Below, piece by piece: positions 26,424 through 34,306 of a DNA stretch of 42,397 nt (its first letter is position 1; the number at the start of each line of letters is the position of its first letter). The stretch is from IMG/VR virus record IMGVR_UViG_3300020056_000060, positions 1 through 42,397 of that record. One strand, written 5' to 3'. Position numbers and translations under genes: made by a program. Source of the stretch: a virus. The notes under the pieces were generated by a model. The model had not been told where the DNA came from and did no database searches. It saw only the letters and a list, made by a program, of their open reading frames with translations.

Positions 26424-29038
26424 GAGCTATTGATAAATTTGAAAGATTTAAAACACCTGTTCATAACGGACAAGATTATTTAAAAAAACATATATTCGAT
26501 CAATATCCTGTAATATACGATGAAATAGAAATCGAAGATTGGCAAGGTCATGCAGAATACGTTTGGTTAGTAAATCCAGACATAAAAATCTATGACAGCT
26601 TTCCGTGGTATTTTCGTCCTCAACATAATCAACCATCGATTCATGCTTTTCCTTATGTTTATAGGAAAAGTAGAGAAGTAATGAGTTGGGATGAAGTTAG
26701 ACTAGTTCCAACTAAACCAGGAACGTATGAAACAAAAAAATATAGTTATATCTGTGGTGAATACGATCCTTATTTTGGTAAAGAAAAGTTTGATATATTT
26801 TACATAGGTGATGATAGGACTAGCCACAAAGAATTAATCAAACGTGTGCCACAATTACAAGTTGTAGAAACATTTGAACAAGCACAACAACGCAGTAATA
26901 CAGACATGTTTTGGTTAGTATATGATGATATCATGATTCGTGACACATTTAAGTTTAGCTACACGCCAGATGAATGGAGTTACAATTTTGTTCATGTATT
27001 TGGAAATGGTGATATTGATCAACTCGATGGAGTAGCTCTTGTTCCAAAAAACTATTCAGCCACAGAAAAAGAAATACAACATAGATTTTTTGCTAATAAA
27101 AAAGAAATTAGAATAATGGCAAGCACGCCACGACAATACGATAAATTTGAAATAAACAATCACGAACAATACCTTGAGGCAGTGCAAAAATCTACAACAG
27201 AACTATTTTGGGGTGTGCCTAGTGATATTGAAATATTAGACGAAAGTGTTTTTGATTTTTACATAAGTCACCAAGATACAAAACGAAAAAGCAACCATGC
27301 ATGGCTTAATGGAAACAAGTATGATGGTGTTGTTTTGTATAGCAAACATGCACCAGTAACTGAAAAAGAAATAGAATATAGATTTCTTGCAAATAGAATT
27401 GAGCACGATAAAAAAGTTAGTTGTAGTAAACAGTTTGAGCAATTTACTATTGACACACACGATGATTACCTAGAAGCACTAAAGCATACAACGACAAATA
27501 TGTTTTGGGGTATACCCAGTGATGTCATACCAAATGAACAGTTTGAATGGGACGATTATTTCAATGAATATAATGTGTTAGATAGAAATATTACCCATGT
27601 TTTTAAAAACGGAGAGCACTATGATGGTATTGTATTATACAGCACTAGTGTTGAAGTAAGCAAAAAAGAAATTGAACATAGATTTTATATTGATAAAAAA
27701 GAACATGACAAAATTGCAAGCACACCTAAAAAATATGACATTTTTACTATAGATAATTACGAAGATTATACAGAAGCATTATATAATACAACCAGTGAAA
27801 TGTTCTGGGGTGTGCCAAGTGATGTAGAAATTGCAAGCGATTGGGAGTTTGATTTTTATTTTAGTCACCATAATAGATACGATAGAGAAATAAATCATAT
27901 TTTTAAGAACGGAGCGCACACCGATGGTGTTGTTCTTTTTAGTAGACACTTGTTAGTAAGTGAAAAAGAGGTAGAACATAGATTTTATATTAAAAAGAAA
28001 GAATGGGATATTGTTGTAAGTAATCCAAAAACATATCCTGTTTACACAGTAAATACATTTGAAGATTATGAAAACGCATTAGCAGATACCGATAATGAAA
28101 TGTTTTTTATAGTTAATGATGATATTGATGTAAGCACTGATTTTAATTGGAATTTCTATATAAGCTATCATAACCAATACGAAAGAAAAATTAATCACGT
28201 TTGGAAGAACAAAGATTTTTACGACGGAGTTATGTTAACCAACATACATAAACCGTTGACAAAGCGAGAAATTGATTATAGATTCCTAGCAGTAAAAAAA
28301 GAATATGATGAAATAGCAAGTGTGCCTAAACCATATGATATTGTGTTTATTAGCTACAATGAGCCCAACGCAGATGAAAATTTTGAAAAATTAAGACAGC
28401 AATTTCCTGACAGAGTTGTGCATAGGGTGCATGGTGTAGAAGGTATTCACCAAGCACATATTATTGCAGCAGAAACTGCTGAGACAGAAATGTTTTATGT
28501 AGTTGATGGAGATGCACAAATAATTGATACATTTAATTTTGATTATCAAATAGCAAGATATGACATTGACGGACGTAGCACAGTTTACGTTTGGCGCAGT
28601 TATAATCCTATCAACAGTCTTGTATACGGATACGGTGGTGTAAAATTATTACCAAGACAACTAACAATTGATATGGATATTAATACTGCTGACATGACAA
28701 CTAGCATTAGCAAAAACTTCAAAGCAATACCTGAAATGAGCAATACAACTGCATTCAACACTGATGCATTCAGTGCATGGCGTAGTGGCTTCCGTGAGTG
28801 TGTGAAACTAGCAAGCCGCAGTATTGATAGACAGAAAGACGAAGAGACACAGTTCAGACTAGATGCTTGGTGCACAAAAGGTGCAGACAAGCCGTTTGGT
28901 AATGCGGCGATCAGCGGTGCTATTCACGGCAAAAAATACGGTGAATATGCGGCAAATAATCCTGATGCACTGAAAAAGATAAATGATTTTGAATGGCTAG
29001 AAGAACAGTTTAAGCAATCATATCAACAAGCTGAATAA
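26420..29038 (+). CDS. Tandem glycosyltransferase-like repeat protein (872 aa)
   Basis: An 872-aa cytosolic-type protein built of about seven GT-A-like modules. Modules start near residues 1, 120, 214, 313, 413, 513 and 613; the central ones have an exact period of 99-100 residues. Each carries (E/D)MFW-V-x-x-D-(I/V) with a D-x-D-like acidic pair, then F-x-F-Y, a DR/ER-x-(I/N)-H segment, and YDGV-L, followed by (T/S)-E-K-E-I-x-x-RF. Acidic variants are NPD, YDD, PSD, NDD and, in the last module, VDGDAQI. The last module (residues ~620-750, IVFISYNEPNADENF to GYGGVKLLPR) looks most intact. Residues ~750-872 form a separate helical domain (AFSAWRSGFRECVKLASR). Start overlaps the previous gene (ATGA). 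Its 3' end overlaps the convergent Nudix gene by 29 bp. Activity is an inference. Confidence 0.7.
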   Translation: MRAIDKFERFKTPVHNGQDYLKKHIFDQYPVIYDEIEIEDWQGHAEYVWLVNPDIKIYDSFPWYFRPQHNQPSIHAFPYVYRKSREVMSWDEVRLVPTKPGTYETKKYSYICGEYDPYFGKEKFDIFYIGDDRTSHKELIKRVPQLQVVETFEQAQQRSNTDMFWLVYDDIMIRDTFKFSYTPDEWSYNFVHVFGNGDIDQLDGVALVPKNYSATEKEIQHRFFANKKEIRIMASTPRQYDKFEINNHEQYLEAVQKSTTELFWGVPSDIEILDESVFDFYISHQDTKRKSNHAWLNGNKYDGVVLYSKHAPVTEKEIEYRFLANRIEHDKKVSCSKQFEQFTIDTHDDYLEALKHTTTNMFWGIPSDVIPNEQFEWDDYFNEYNVLDRNITHVFKNGEHYDGIVLYSTSVEVSKKEIEHRFYIDKKEHDKIASTPKKYDIFTIDNYEDYTEALYNTTSEMFWGVPSDVEIASDWEFDFYFSHHNRYDREINHIFKNGAHTDGVVLFSRHLLVSEKEVEHRFYIKKKEWDIVVSNPKTYPVYTVNTFEDYENALADTDNEMFFIVNDDIDVSTDFNWNFYISYHNQYERKINHVWKNKDFYDGVMLTNIHKPLTKREIDYRFLAVKKEYDEIASVPKPYDIVFISYNEPNADENFEKLRQQFPDRVVHRVHGVEGIHQAHIIAAETAETEMFYVVDGDAQIIDTFNFDYQIARYDIDGRSTVYVWRSYNPINSLVYGYGGVKLLPRQLTIDMDINTADMTTSISKNFKAIPEMSNTTAFNTDAFSAWRSGFRECVKLASRSIDRQKDEETQFRLDAWCTKGADKPFGNAAISGAIHGKKYGEYAANNPDALKKINDFEWLEEQFKQSYQQAE
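27059..28258 (+). repeat. Four tandem ~300-bp repeats encoding 99-100-aa modules
   Basis: Unit boundaries at the (A/T/S)-x-K-E-(I/V) motif fall at 27059, 27359, 27659 and 27959, with the next module at 28259. Units have diverged in DNA but keep length almost perfectly. Confidence 0.85.
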
Positions 29039-29441
29039 CTGTTTCTAATTTTTGTGTGTTAGTTTTACTTTTTAGTGTATTATGCAAACCAAAATGCAAA
29101 GGTTTTGGCCACATACCAAAACTTACCCATGCATATCCATCATGCTCGTCGTTTAATTTAGGCAAAAATTCTTTTTCAATAACACACAAATAAGTATGAA
29201 AATGAAACTTGTCATCGTTGCTAATAAAAGTTTCTAATGGAATAGTTTTCTTAATATCAACACTGCCAATTTCTTCTTTTATTTCTCTTTGTAAACCTTC
29301 CCAAGGTGTTTCTACACCTTCGTTTGTGCCTCCAACTAATCCCCACAAATTATTTTTGCGTCCGTTAGCTCTGTGTAATAAAAGAAAATGTTTAGTATCT
29401 AGTGCATAAAATAACGCACCACTACAAATAATTGCGTTCAT
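29010..29441 (-). CDS. Nudix hydrolase
   Basis: A 143-aa protein with a complete Nudix box at residues 38-60: G38, E44, R52-E53, E56-E57 and G59 fit G-x5-E-x7-RE-U-x-EE-x-G-U, with Ser60 at the final position that is normally hydrophobic. The family hydrolyses nucleoside diphosphates linked to another group (damaged dNTPs, NADH, ADP-ribose, diadenosine polyphosphates or RNA caps). The upstream ALDTKHFLLLHRANGRKNNLWGL pattern is the usual strand before the box. Minus strand, 12 nt after the gp15 stop, so probably the last gene of the gp14-gp15 transcript. No strong ribosome site. Substrate cannot be read from sequence. Confidence 0.92.
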   Translation of the reverse strand: MNAIICSGALFYALDTKHFLLLHRANGRKNNLWGLVGGTNEGVETPWEGLQREIKEEIGSVDIKKTIPLETFISNDDKFHFHTYLCVIEKEFLPKLNDEHDGYAWVSFGMWPKPLHFGLHNTLKSKTNTQKLETVIQLVDMIA

Positions 29442-29453
29442 AAAATATATATG

Positions 29454-31124
29454 TTAGATTACTAGTTCCCAAGTGCCTCTTGGATAATAACCATCTACAC
29501 TCGCTTGCCAATAATAATTATTCCAATACACTTGCTGTCCTGTATTTAGATTAGTCATATATGTTAGTGTGCTTGTATCTGATGCATCAAATATAATATT
29601 CCATTTGCTTCCGTCCCACTCAACAATATCATTTGTATCAGCAATGAAATCATCTCCACCGTTGCTTTTCCATGCATCAGCACCGTCTTCGTTTAGTTCT
29701 AATTCATATCTTACAGTATCACTAATATCTGGAAGTGTAACAAAATCAATAACATAATTTCCGTCTATAGTTCTATTTGTTGTGCTAACTTCTAATCCAT
29801 TTACAAAAACAGTGTGTCTATAAACAATATCAGCATCAACTTCAGTATCAATACGACTAGATTTTTCAGAGATAGTAAATTTACGTTCTATACTACCTCC
29901 AACAGGTCCAGTAAACAAATAACGGAGTCCTGGACCTTTATTTGATTTATCTGCACTCGGATTGTATTTTATTGGATTTATTATTCCGTCCACACTGCCT
30001 CTTGTTGTAGTGCTGGTGCTTATAAGAGTATCGCTAGGTAATGTATCTGGATCATAATCTATAGATATGCTAAACTTGTCATTGGCATTTGCATATGCAA
30101 TTGTTCCAACAATTGGATTTAGAAGCTCTGCTCTATACAAACGTATCTGACTAATACCTGGCTGAAACTTTGCAGGTGCTTCTGCTTCAAAGACGTTTTG
30201 CCAACTTATTTCACCAACACGCAATTTACCGCTTAATACAAGTTGTGCTATAGCATCACTTACTGTAATATCAAAATTTCTATAACTAGCAACAATAGGA
30301 TTTGATAAATCAAGTCTACCAGAGCCGCTTGAAACTGTTAATGTAGCACCGCTTGAATCAACAACTGTTCCGTCAGGTAAAACTGTTGTGCCACTTGCAG
30401 CATATGCTTTTCCATCAGTAGGAGGATTAAATCCTTCTAAGCTGATAGTGCCTGCTTCGCTGTTGAATACACTTGTAATAATGTCTGTAATTACACCTAG
30501 TTTTTTTACTTTAGCAGGCGGTGAAATATATATCGGTGCAATAAAACTTAGTGTTGCAACATCAATTTCACTGTCTGTTCCTACAGGAATTGTTCGTGAA
30601 CTAAATGTAATATTTTCTAATTGTAATACACTTAGACTCGTCCAGTCAATGTAGTTGTCTGTAGTTTGAAATTCTAAATCAGGATTAAATAAAAAGAATA
30701 TTTGTTCAAGTATTTGTAACTTTTGATCTGTGTTTGTGCTCCAAACATCTACGTTCACTGTTAGTGTGTAAGGTGTAGGATGTATACGTTCAACAGTATA
30801 TCCTTTTGCTTGTTCGTTTAAGTATTCACCTGTTTCTGTGTCAACAGCACGTTCACGTAAATTAATTTTACTAACAAAACTACTGTCGCTCAATCTTGCT
30901 CTATCCATTTGCAAGTTTGTGATGTATACACCCATGCGTGGTGCGCTTGGCATTTTGTTTTCACTGTTATCTCTTATAATACTTGCAACTTGTCTTGTAA
31001 TATCGCCATACATTACCGGAACTTGCCTAATGTCACCGTCACCGTCTTGATAATTGAAATGACTAAATGCCCTTACAATTTGTGTAACATATCTACGTAT
31101 TTGGCCATCGTAAAAAAATAACAT
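29454..31124 (-). CDS. 15: Tail sheath stabiliser/completion protein gp15, C-terminally extended
   Basis: A 556-aa protein. Residues ~1-220 match the plan of T4 gp15, which caps the tail and joins it to the neck. The start has FFYDGQIRRYV (T4 FYNSSFRRYA), followed by RQVPVMYGD, then PRMGVYITNLQMDRARL. The stretch HPTPYTLTVNVDVWSTNTDQKLQILEQIFFLFNP (residues ~115-150) corresponds to the T4 NPSP...QIVEQILPYF segment. T4 gp15 is 272 aa; here ~330 further residues follow, beta-rich and Gly/Ser/Asp-rich with an EWDGSKWNIIF-type ending. The extension may add neck or collar decoration; this is inference. The ATG overlaps the gp14 stop (TAATG). Encoded on the minus strand, unlike the sheath and tube genes it works with. 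Confidence 0.85.
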   Translation of the reverse strand: MLFFYDGQIRRYVTQIVRAFSHFNYQDGDGDIRQVPVMYGDITRQVASIIRDNSENKMPSAPRMGVYITNLQMDRARLSDSSFVSKINLRERAVDTETGEYLNEQAKGYTVERIHPTPYTLTVNVDVWSTNTDQKLQILEQIFFLFNPDLEFQTTDNYIDWTSLSVLQLENITFSSRTIPVGTDSEIDVATLSFIAPIYISPPAKVKKLGVITDIITSVFNSEAGTISLEGFNPPTDGKAYAASGTTVLPDGTVVDSSGATLTVSSGSGRLDLSNPIVASYRNFDITVSDAIAQLVLSGKLRVGEISWQNVFEAEAPAKFQPGISQIRLYRAELLNPIVGTIAYANANDKFSISIDYDPDTLPSDTLISTSTTTRGSVDGIINPIKYNPSADKSNKGPGLRYLFTGPVGGSIERKFTISEKSSRIDTEVDADIVYRHTVFVNGLEVSTTNRTIDGNYVIDFVTLPDISDTVRYELELNEDGADAWKSNGGDDFIADTNDIVEWDGSKWNIIFDASDTSTLTYMTNLNTGQQVYWNNYYWQASVDGYYPRGTWELVI

Positions 31125-32278
31125 TAGGTGTCTGCCTTAACTTTCAATGCTTTGCTTAATGCTTGTCTTTCTACTACATTTTCGCCAGCAATGTTATTTA
31201 CTGTTTCATTATTTACAAACGTTCCTTTTAAGGTTTGTCTTGTAATGTCAGGTGTTAGTGTTTGTCTCACAGCATCTTCTACCTTCTGCCAGCTTGTGCC
31301 GCTGTATCTAAATAATCTATTTGGATATAAATCAACACGCAAGAAATAATCTCCTATATTAGCTTCACTTGGAAATCCTGTTCCTGAACCATACAAAGCA
31401 CCATTTGGCGGAAATCCATCTCCTACAAGATATCCTTTGTATCCAGTATCTCCTGGATTCAAAAAAACTGTATCAGCAGTGATTGTTCCGTCTGCTAACA
31501 ATGTATCATAATCAGTAGACACAATAGCAACCTCACCATTTTCTAAAACACTCACAGTATACAAGTGAGCAGTTTCATAACCACTGGCTTTTGCATATTC
31601 TTCTGCTTGTGCAATGACAGCATTATTGATTTGCATTTCACGTTCGTATGTGCTTAACACATCACGTAGTGTGCTACCAGCATCATCTTCAGCAGGCAAG
31701 TCTAATATGTCTTTGTATTCTTGTCCATCGTAGATTTGTTTCAATCTAAGGCGATATAAATGTGGATACCAAGTTTGCGAATAACCTTCTGCTGCTCGTG
31801 TAATTTCATCAATGACATAAAATCTCTTCATAGCTACACTAAAATCATTTGCAGCGTATTCTTCTTTCATGTGAGGCAATTCAATAACATCACCTGCTAT
31901 TAATTTTCTACCAATGGTTTTGACACTGCTATTAATATGCACAGTCATGAAAATTGTATCGTTTTGTAAAAACAAACCAAACTGTGATAGGTTAAAATCT
32001 GTATCTTGTAAATTGTAATGCCCACGTATTGTGTATATTTCTTCATCGTATTTTCTATCGCGGTTTTCTAAAAACAATAGGTCTTGGATGTTTGTTTCTT
32101 TGACTGCATCATATGTAGGTTGTTCAGCAGTAGCATTTTCGCTACTGGTAATTTTAGGTCCTAAATATTTGTGTATATGCAAGTCTGTGCCGCCAACAGT
32201 GAATTGTTCAAAGATAATCTTATCCATGAATTCATAGTCTCGGCTTTTCTCTGGTCTATATAAACTGATACGTGGCAT
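31124..32278 (-). CDS. 14: Neck protein gp14
   Basis: A 384-aa protein with the gp14-type core: FLENRDRKYDEEIYTIRGHY (residues ~69-88), then DFNLSQFGLFLQNDTIFMTVHI, then IGRKLIAGDVIELPHMKEE (residues ~132-150), followed by YVIDEITRAAEGYSQTWYPHLYRLRLK. In T4, gp13 and gp14 complete the head-tail neck after DNA packaging. Residues ~200-384 are less conserved, including a segment rich in Gly/Asp/Thr. The start codon lies 5 nt downstream of the minus-strand late box in the shared palindrome and has no ribosome binding site, so the mRNA may be leaderless. It is followed directly by gp15. Divergent from gp13, its functional partner. Confidence 0.75.
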   Translation of the reverse strand: MPRISLYRPEKSRDYEFMDKIIFEQFTVGGTDLHIHKYLGPKITSSENATAEQPTYDAVKETNIQDLLFLENRDRKYDEEIYTIRGHYNLQDTDFNLSQFGLFLQNDTIFMTVHINSSVKTIGRKLIAGDVIELPHMKEEYAANDFSVAMKRFYVIDEITRAAEGYSQTWYPHLYRLRLKQIYDGQEYKDILDLPAEDDAGSTLRDVLSTYEREMQINNAVIAQAEEYAKASGYETAHLYTVSVLENGEVAIVSTDYDTLLADGTITADTVFLNPGDTGYKGYLVGDGFPPNGALYGSGTGFPSEANIGDYFLRVDLYPNRLFRYSGTSWQKVEDAVRQTLTPDITRQTLKGTFVNNETVNNIAGENVVERQALSKALKVKADT

Positions 32279-32283
32279 AGTTA

Positions 32284-32299
32284 TATTTATCGATAAATA
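32284..32299. promoter_or_regulatory. Palindromic bidirectional late promoter TATTTATCGATAAATA
   Basis: A perfect 16-bp palindrome made of two opposed ATAAATA late boxes. Rightward box 32293-32299 serves gp13 (ATG 32315 with ribosome site). Leftward box 32290-32284 serves gp14 (ATG at 32278, 5 nt away). Confidence 0.75.
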
Positions 32300-32314
32300 C
32301 TATTGGAGAACAAT

Positions 32315-33082
32315 ATGGCTGATGCAAATTTAACTACACAAAAACAACAAGTATTTGATTATGTAAACGCATTTTTAGGCGGCGGAATGGTGGATGTAGA
32401 ATTAGATCCAATCCATTATGAAACTGCTTTGACCAAAGCATTAACAAAATATAGACAGCGTAGCGAAAACAGTGTTGAAGAAAGCTATGTCACAATCAAG
32501 TTAGAAGAAGATCAAAATGTTTATACATTGCCACACGAAATCATTGAAGTGAGAAAAATACACAGACGTAGTATTGGTAGTAGATTAGGCGGCAGTGCCG
32601 ACGGTGGTAGTTTATTTGAACCATTTAATTTAGCATATACAAATACATATTTGTTAGCAGGTTCTGGTATTGGAGGACTTGCAACTTATGATTTCTTTGC
32701 ACAACAACAAGAACTAGTGGGACGTATGTTTGGTAGTTTTATGGAGTTTAAATGGAACACAACAACTAAAAAATTAACCATATTGCAGCGTCCAAGAGCA
32801 GAAGAAGAAGTCTTAATGTTCTGTTACAACTATCGTCCAGATATGCAACTACTTGATGATTACAAGGCACAGCAGTGGATAAAAGATTACACACTTGCTA
32901 GTTGTAAATATATGTTGGGAGAAGCTCGTAGTAAGTTTAGCACCATTGTTGGTCCAGGTGGCGGCACAACACTAAACGGTGACACACTAAAAGCCGAAGC
33001 ACAAACCGAAATGGAAAAACTAGAAAATGATCTTGCAATGGCTGTTGCTGGCGGCACTGGCTATGGGTTTTTAATTGGATAA
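32315..33082 (+). CDS. 13: Neck protein gp13
   Basis: A 255-aa protein with the marine T4-like gp13 pattern: FLGGGMVDVELDPIHYETAL (residues ~20-40), ALTKYRQRSENSVEESY, then VYTLPHEIIEVRKIHRRSIGS (residues ~70-90). Later come FKWNTTTKKLTILQRPR and WIKDYTLASCKYMLGEARSKF. gp13 assembles with gp14 onto the filled head to form the tail-attachment neck. The ATG at 32315 is chosen because TTGGAGAA lies 5-12 nt upstream; an in-frame TTG at 32303 falls inside that site. It is followed immediately by the methyltransferase, whose first possible start lies within the gp13 end. Confidence 0.9.
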   Translation: MADANLTTQKQQVFDYVNAFLGGGMVDVELDPIHYETALTKALTKYRQRSENSVEESYVTIKLEEDQNVYTLPHEIIEVRKIHRRSIGSRLGGSADGGSLFEPFNLAYTNTYLLAGSGIGGLATYDFFAQQQELVGRMFGSFMEFKWNTTTKKLTILQRPRAEEEVLMFCYNYRPDMQLLDDYKAQQWIKDYTLASCKYMLGEARSKFSTIVGPGGGTTLNGDTLKAEAQTEMEKLENDLAMAVAGGTGYGFLIG

Positions 33083-33689
33083 TTTATGGACTTCAACTAT
33101 AACCTCTCTTTCCGATGTTCCAGGCTTAACACATATAGAACAACATAAACATTACAAAAGTTTAGTTGACTTATTGCCAAAAAACCCTAAAGTTTTAGAA
33201 ATTGGTTGCGGTTGGGGGAAAAGCACGTGGGCTTGGTTAGATGTTTTACCTAGTGATTGCTCTTATTACATCTTAGATAGATTTTTATTATCTGAAAAAG
33301 ATTTGAAACGTGCAAATCGTAGCTTTGCAAAATTTTTAAAACAAAACAAACTTAAAATAAGACAAAAAACAATTTTTTTCAGCATTATACAAAATCATCC
33401 TAATTATAATGTTATAAAAGAAGTTTGGGAAATGTTTGATTATGAATGGCAACAAAGTGATTTTTATACAACAAACTGGGATTTAGTTTATATAGATGGT
33501 AATCATCAATATTCAGTAGTTAAAGATTGGCTTAAAAGATTTCAAAATGTTCCTATAGTATGTGGCGATGACTATAGCCCTGAGACTTGGCCGGAATTAG
33601 TTTATGCAGTTGACGAATATTCTGAAAAAACAAAATGTAAAAAAATTATAATGCAGAAGGAAGATTTCTGGATAATAAAAAATCATTGA
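33075..33689 (+). CDS. Class I SAM-dependent methyltransferase
   Basis: A 204-aa Rossmann methyltransferase. Motif I is VLEIGCGWGKST (residues 40-51) for S-adenosylmethionine binding. YYILDRF (residues ~64-70) is the motif II region. WDLVYIDGNHQYSVVKDWLKRF (residues ~135-156), followed by VCGDDY, is typical of Methyltransf_24-type enzymes. The target is unknown; proteins, sugars or small molecules are all possible. A TTG start at 33075 is the first start after an in-frame stop (33072-33074) and overlaps the gp13 stop; no ATG fits before motif I. The coding sequence is noticeably richer in A/T and in AAA-type codons than the structural genes beside it, suggesting a later acquisition. Confidence 0.85.
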   Translation: MDNLWTSTITSLSDVPGLTHIEQHKHYKSLVDLLPKNPKVLEIGCGWGKSTWAWLDVLPSDCSYYILDRFLLSEKDLKRANRSFAKFLKQNKLKIRQKTIFFSIIQNHPNYNVIKEVWEMFDYEWQQSDFYTTNWDLVYIDGNHQYSVVKDWLKRFQNVPIVCGDDYSPETWPELVYAVDEYSEKTKCKKIIMQKEDFWIIKNH

Positions 33690-33714
33690 CAAACTGTCCA
33701 AATCCTATTATTAT
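33686..33714 (+). promoter_or_regulatory. Sigma70-type promoter TTGACA-N17-TATTAT
   Basis: Exact -35 TTGACA (33686-33691, overlapping the methyltransferase stop), 17-bp spacer, -10 TATTAT (33709-33714). The predicted start falls at or next to the kinase ATG (33722), implying a leaderless early transcript. Confidence 0.7.
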
Positions 33715-33721
33715 ATAACTT

Positions 33722-34228
33722 ATGCATAAAAAGAAACTGTTGGTAATCGGTCATGGCAGGCACGGTAAAGATACTGTCTGCGAAATACTTAGAGACAAAT
33801 ATGAATATAGTTTTGAAAGCAGCAGTGCGTTCTGCTCTAAATTATTCATATATGATTTATTAAAGAAAAAATACAATTACGATAGCGAAGAAGAATGTTA
33901 CGCTGATAGACATAACCACAGAACTGAATGGTATAATGCTATTAGTGAGATGAATGCAAAAGATGCAGCAACATTAGGCAGAGCTATTTTTGACGAGCAT
34001 GATATTTACTGTGGACTTAGAAACAAACGTGAATATTTTGCAATGCGTAACACAAATGTTTTTGATTATGCTATTTGGGTTGACCGTAGTGATTATTTGC
34101 CCAAAGAATCTACAGACAGTATGACACTAGAACCTTGGATGGCAGACTTCTACATTGACAATAATGGCACAAAAGCTGACTTAGAGTTTTGGGTTGATGA
34201 ACTGTATAAAGGGCAATTAAACACGTAG
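33722..34228 (+). CDS. P-loop (deoxy)nucleoside monophosphate kinase-like protein
   Basis: A 168-aa P-loop kinase. Walker A is GHGRHGKDT (residues 10-18), followed by CEILRDKY and SFESSSAFCSKLF, the layout seen in phage proteins annotated as deoxynucleotide monophosphate kinase (T4 gp1-like and relatives), which phosphorylate dNMPs for phage DNA synthesis. The lid and substrate region has YADRHNHRTEWYNAI. FDYAIWVDRSDYLP (residues ~118-131) resembles the base-recognition segment, and DFYIDNNGTKADLEFWVDEL ends the protein. It sits alone between neck and sheath genes with its own sigma70-type promoter, so it is probably expressed earlier than its neighbours. No ribosome binding site is visible. 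Substrate specificity cannot be read from sequence. Confidence 0.8.
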   Translation: MHKKKLLVIGHGRHGKDTVCEILRDKYEYSFESSSAFCSKLFIYDLLKKKYNYDSEEECYADRHNHRTEWYNAISEMNAKDAATLGRAIFDEHDIYCGLRNKREYFAMRNTNVFDYAIWVDRSDYLPKESTDSMTLEPWMADFYIDNNGTKADLEFWVDELYKGQLNT

Positions 34229-34264
34229 ATAACCCCTCAAAATGCTATTTTTTCCGCAGATCAG

Positions 34265-34271
34265 CTAAATA
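34265..34271 (+). promoter_or_regulatory. Possible late promoter box CTAAATA before gp18
   Basis: GCTAAATAATACTATAACAG resembles GATAAATAATAGTATAAACAG at 40784. It lies 35 nt before the sheath ATG, with AGGAG just before the start. Confidence 0.45.
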
Positions 34272-34306
34272 ATACTATAACAGATGATCCATAGGAGAAA
34301 ATTAAA

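Noticed and set aside
32303-32314. TTG start for gp13
   Set aside because: It lies within the ribosome binding site TTGGAGAA that serves the ATG at 32315.
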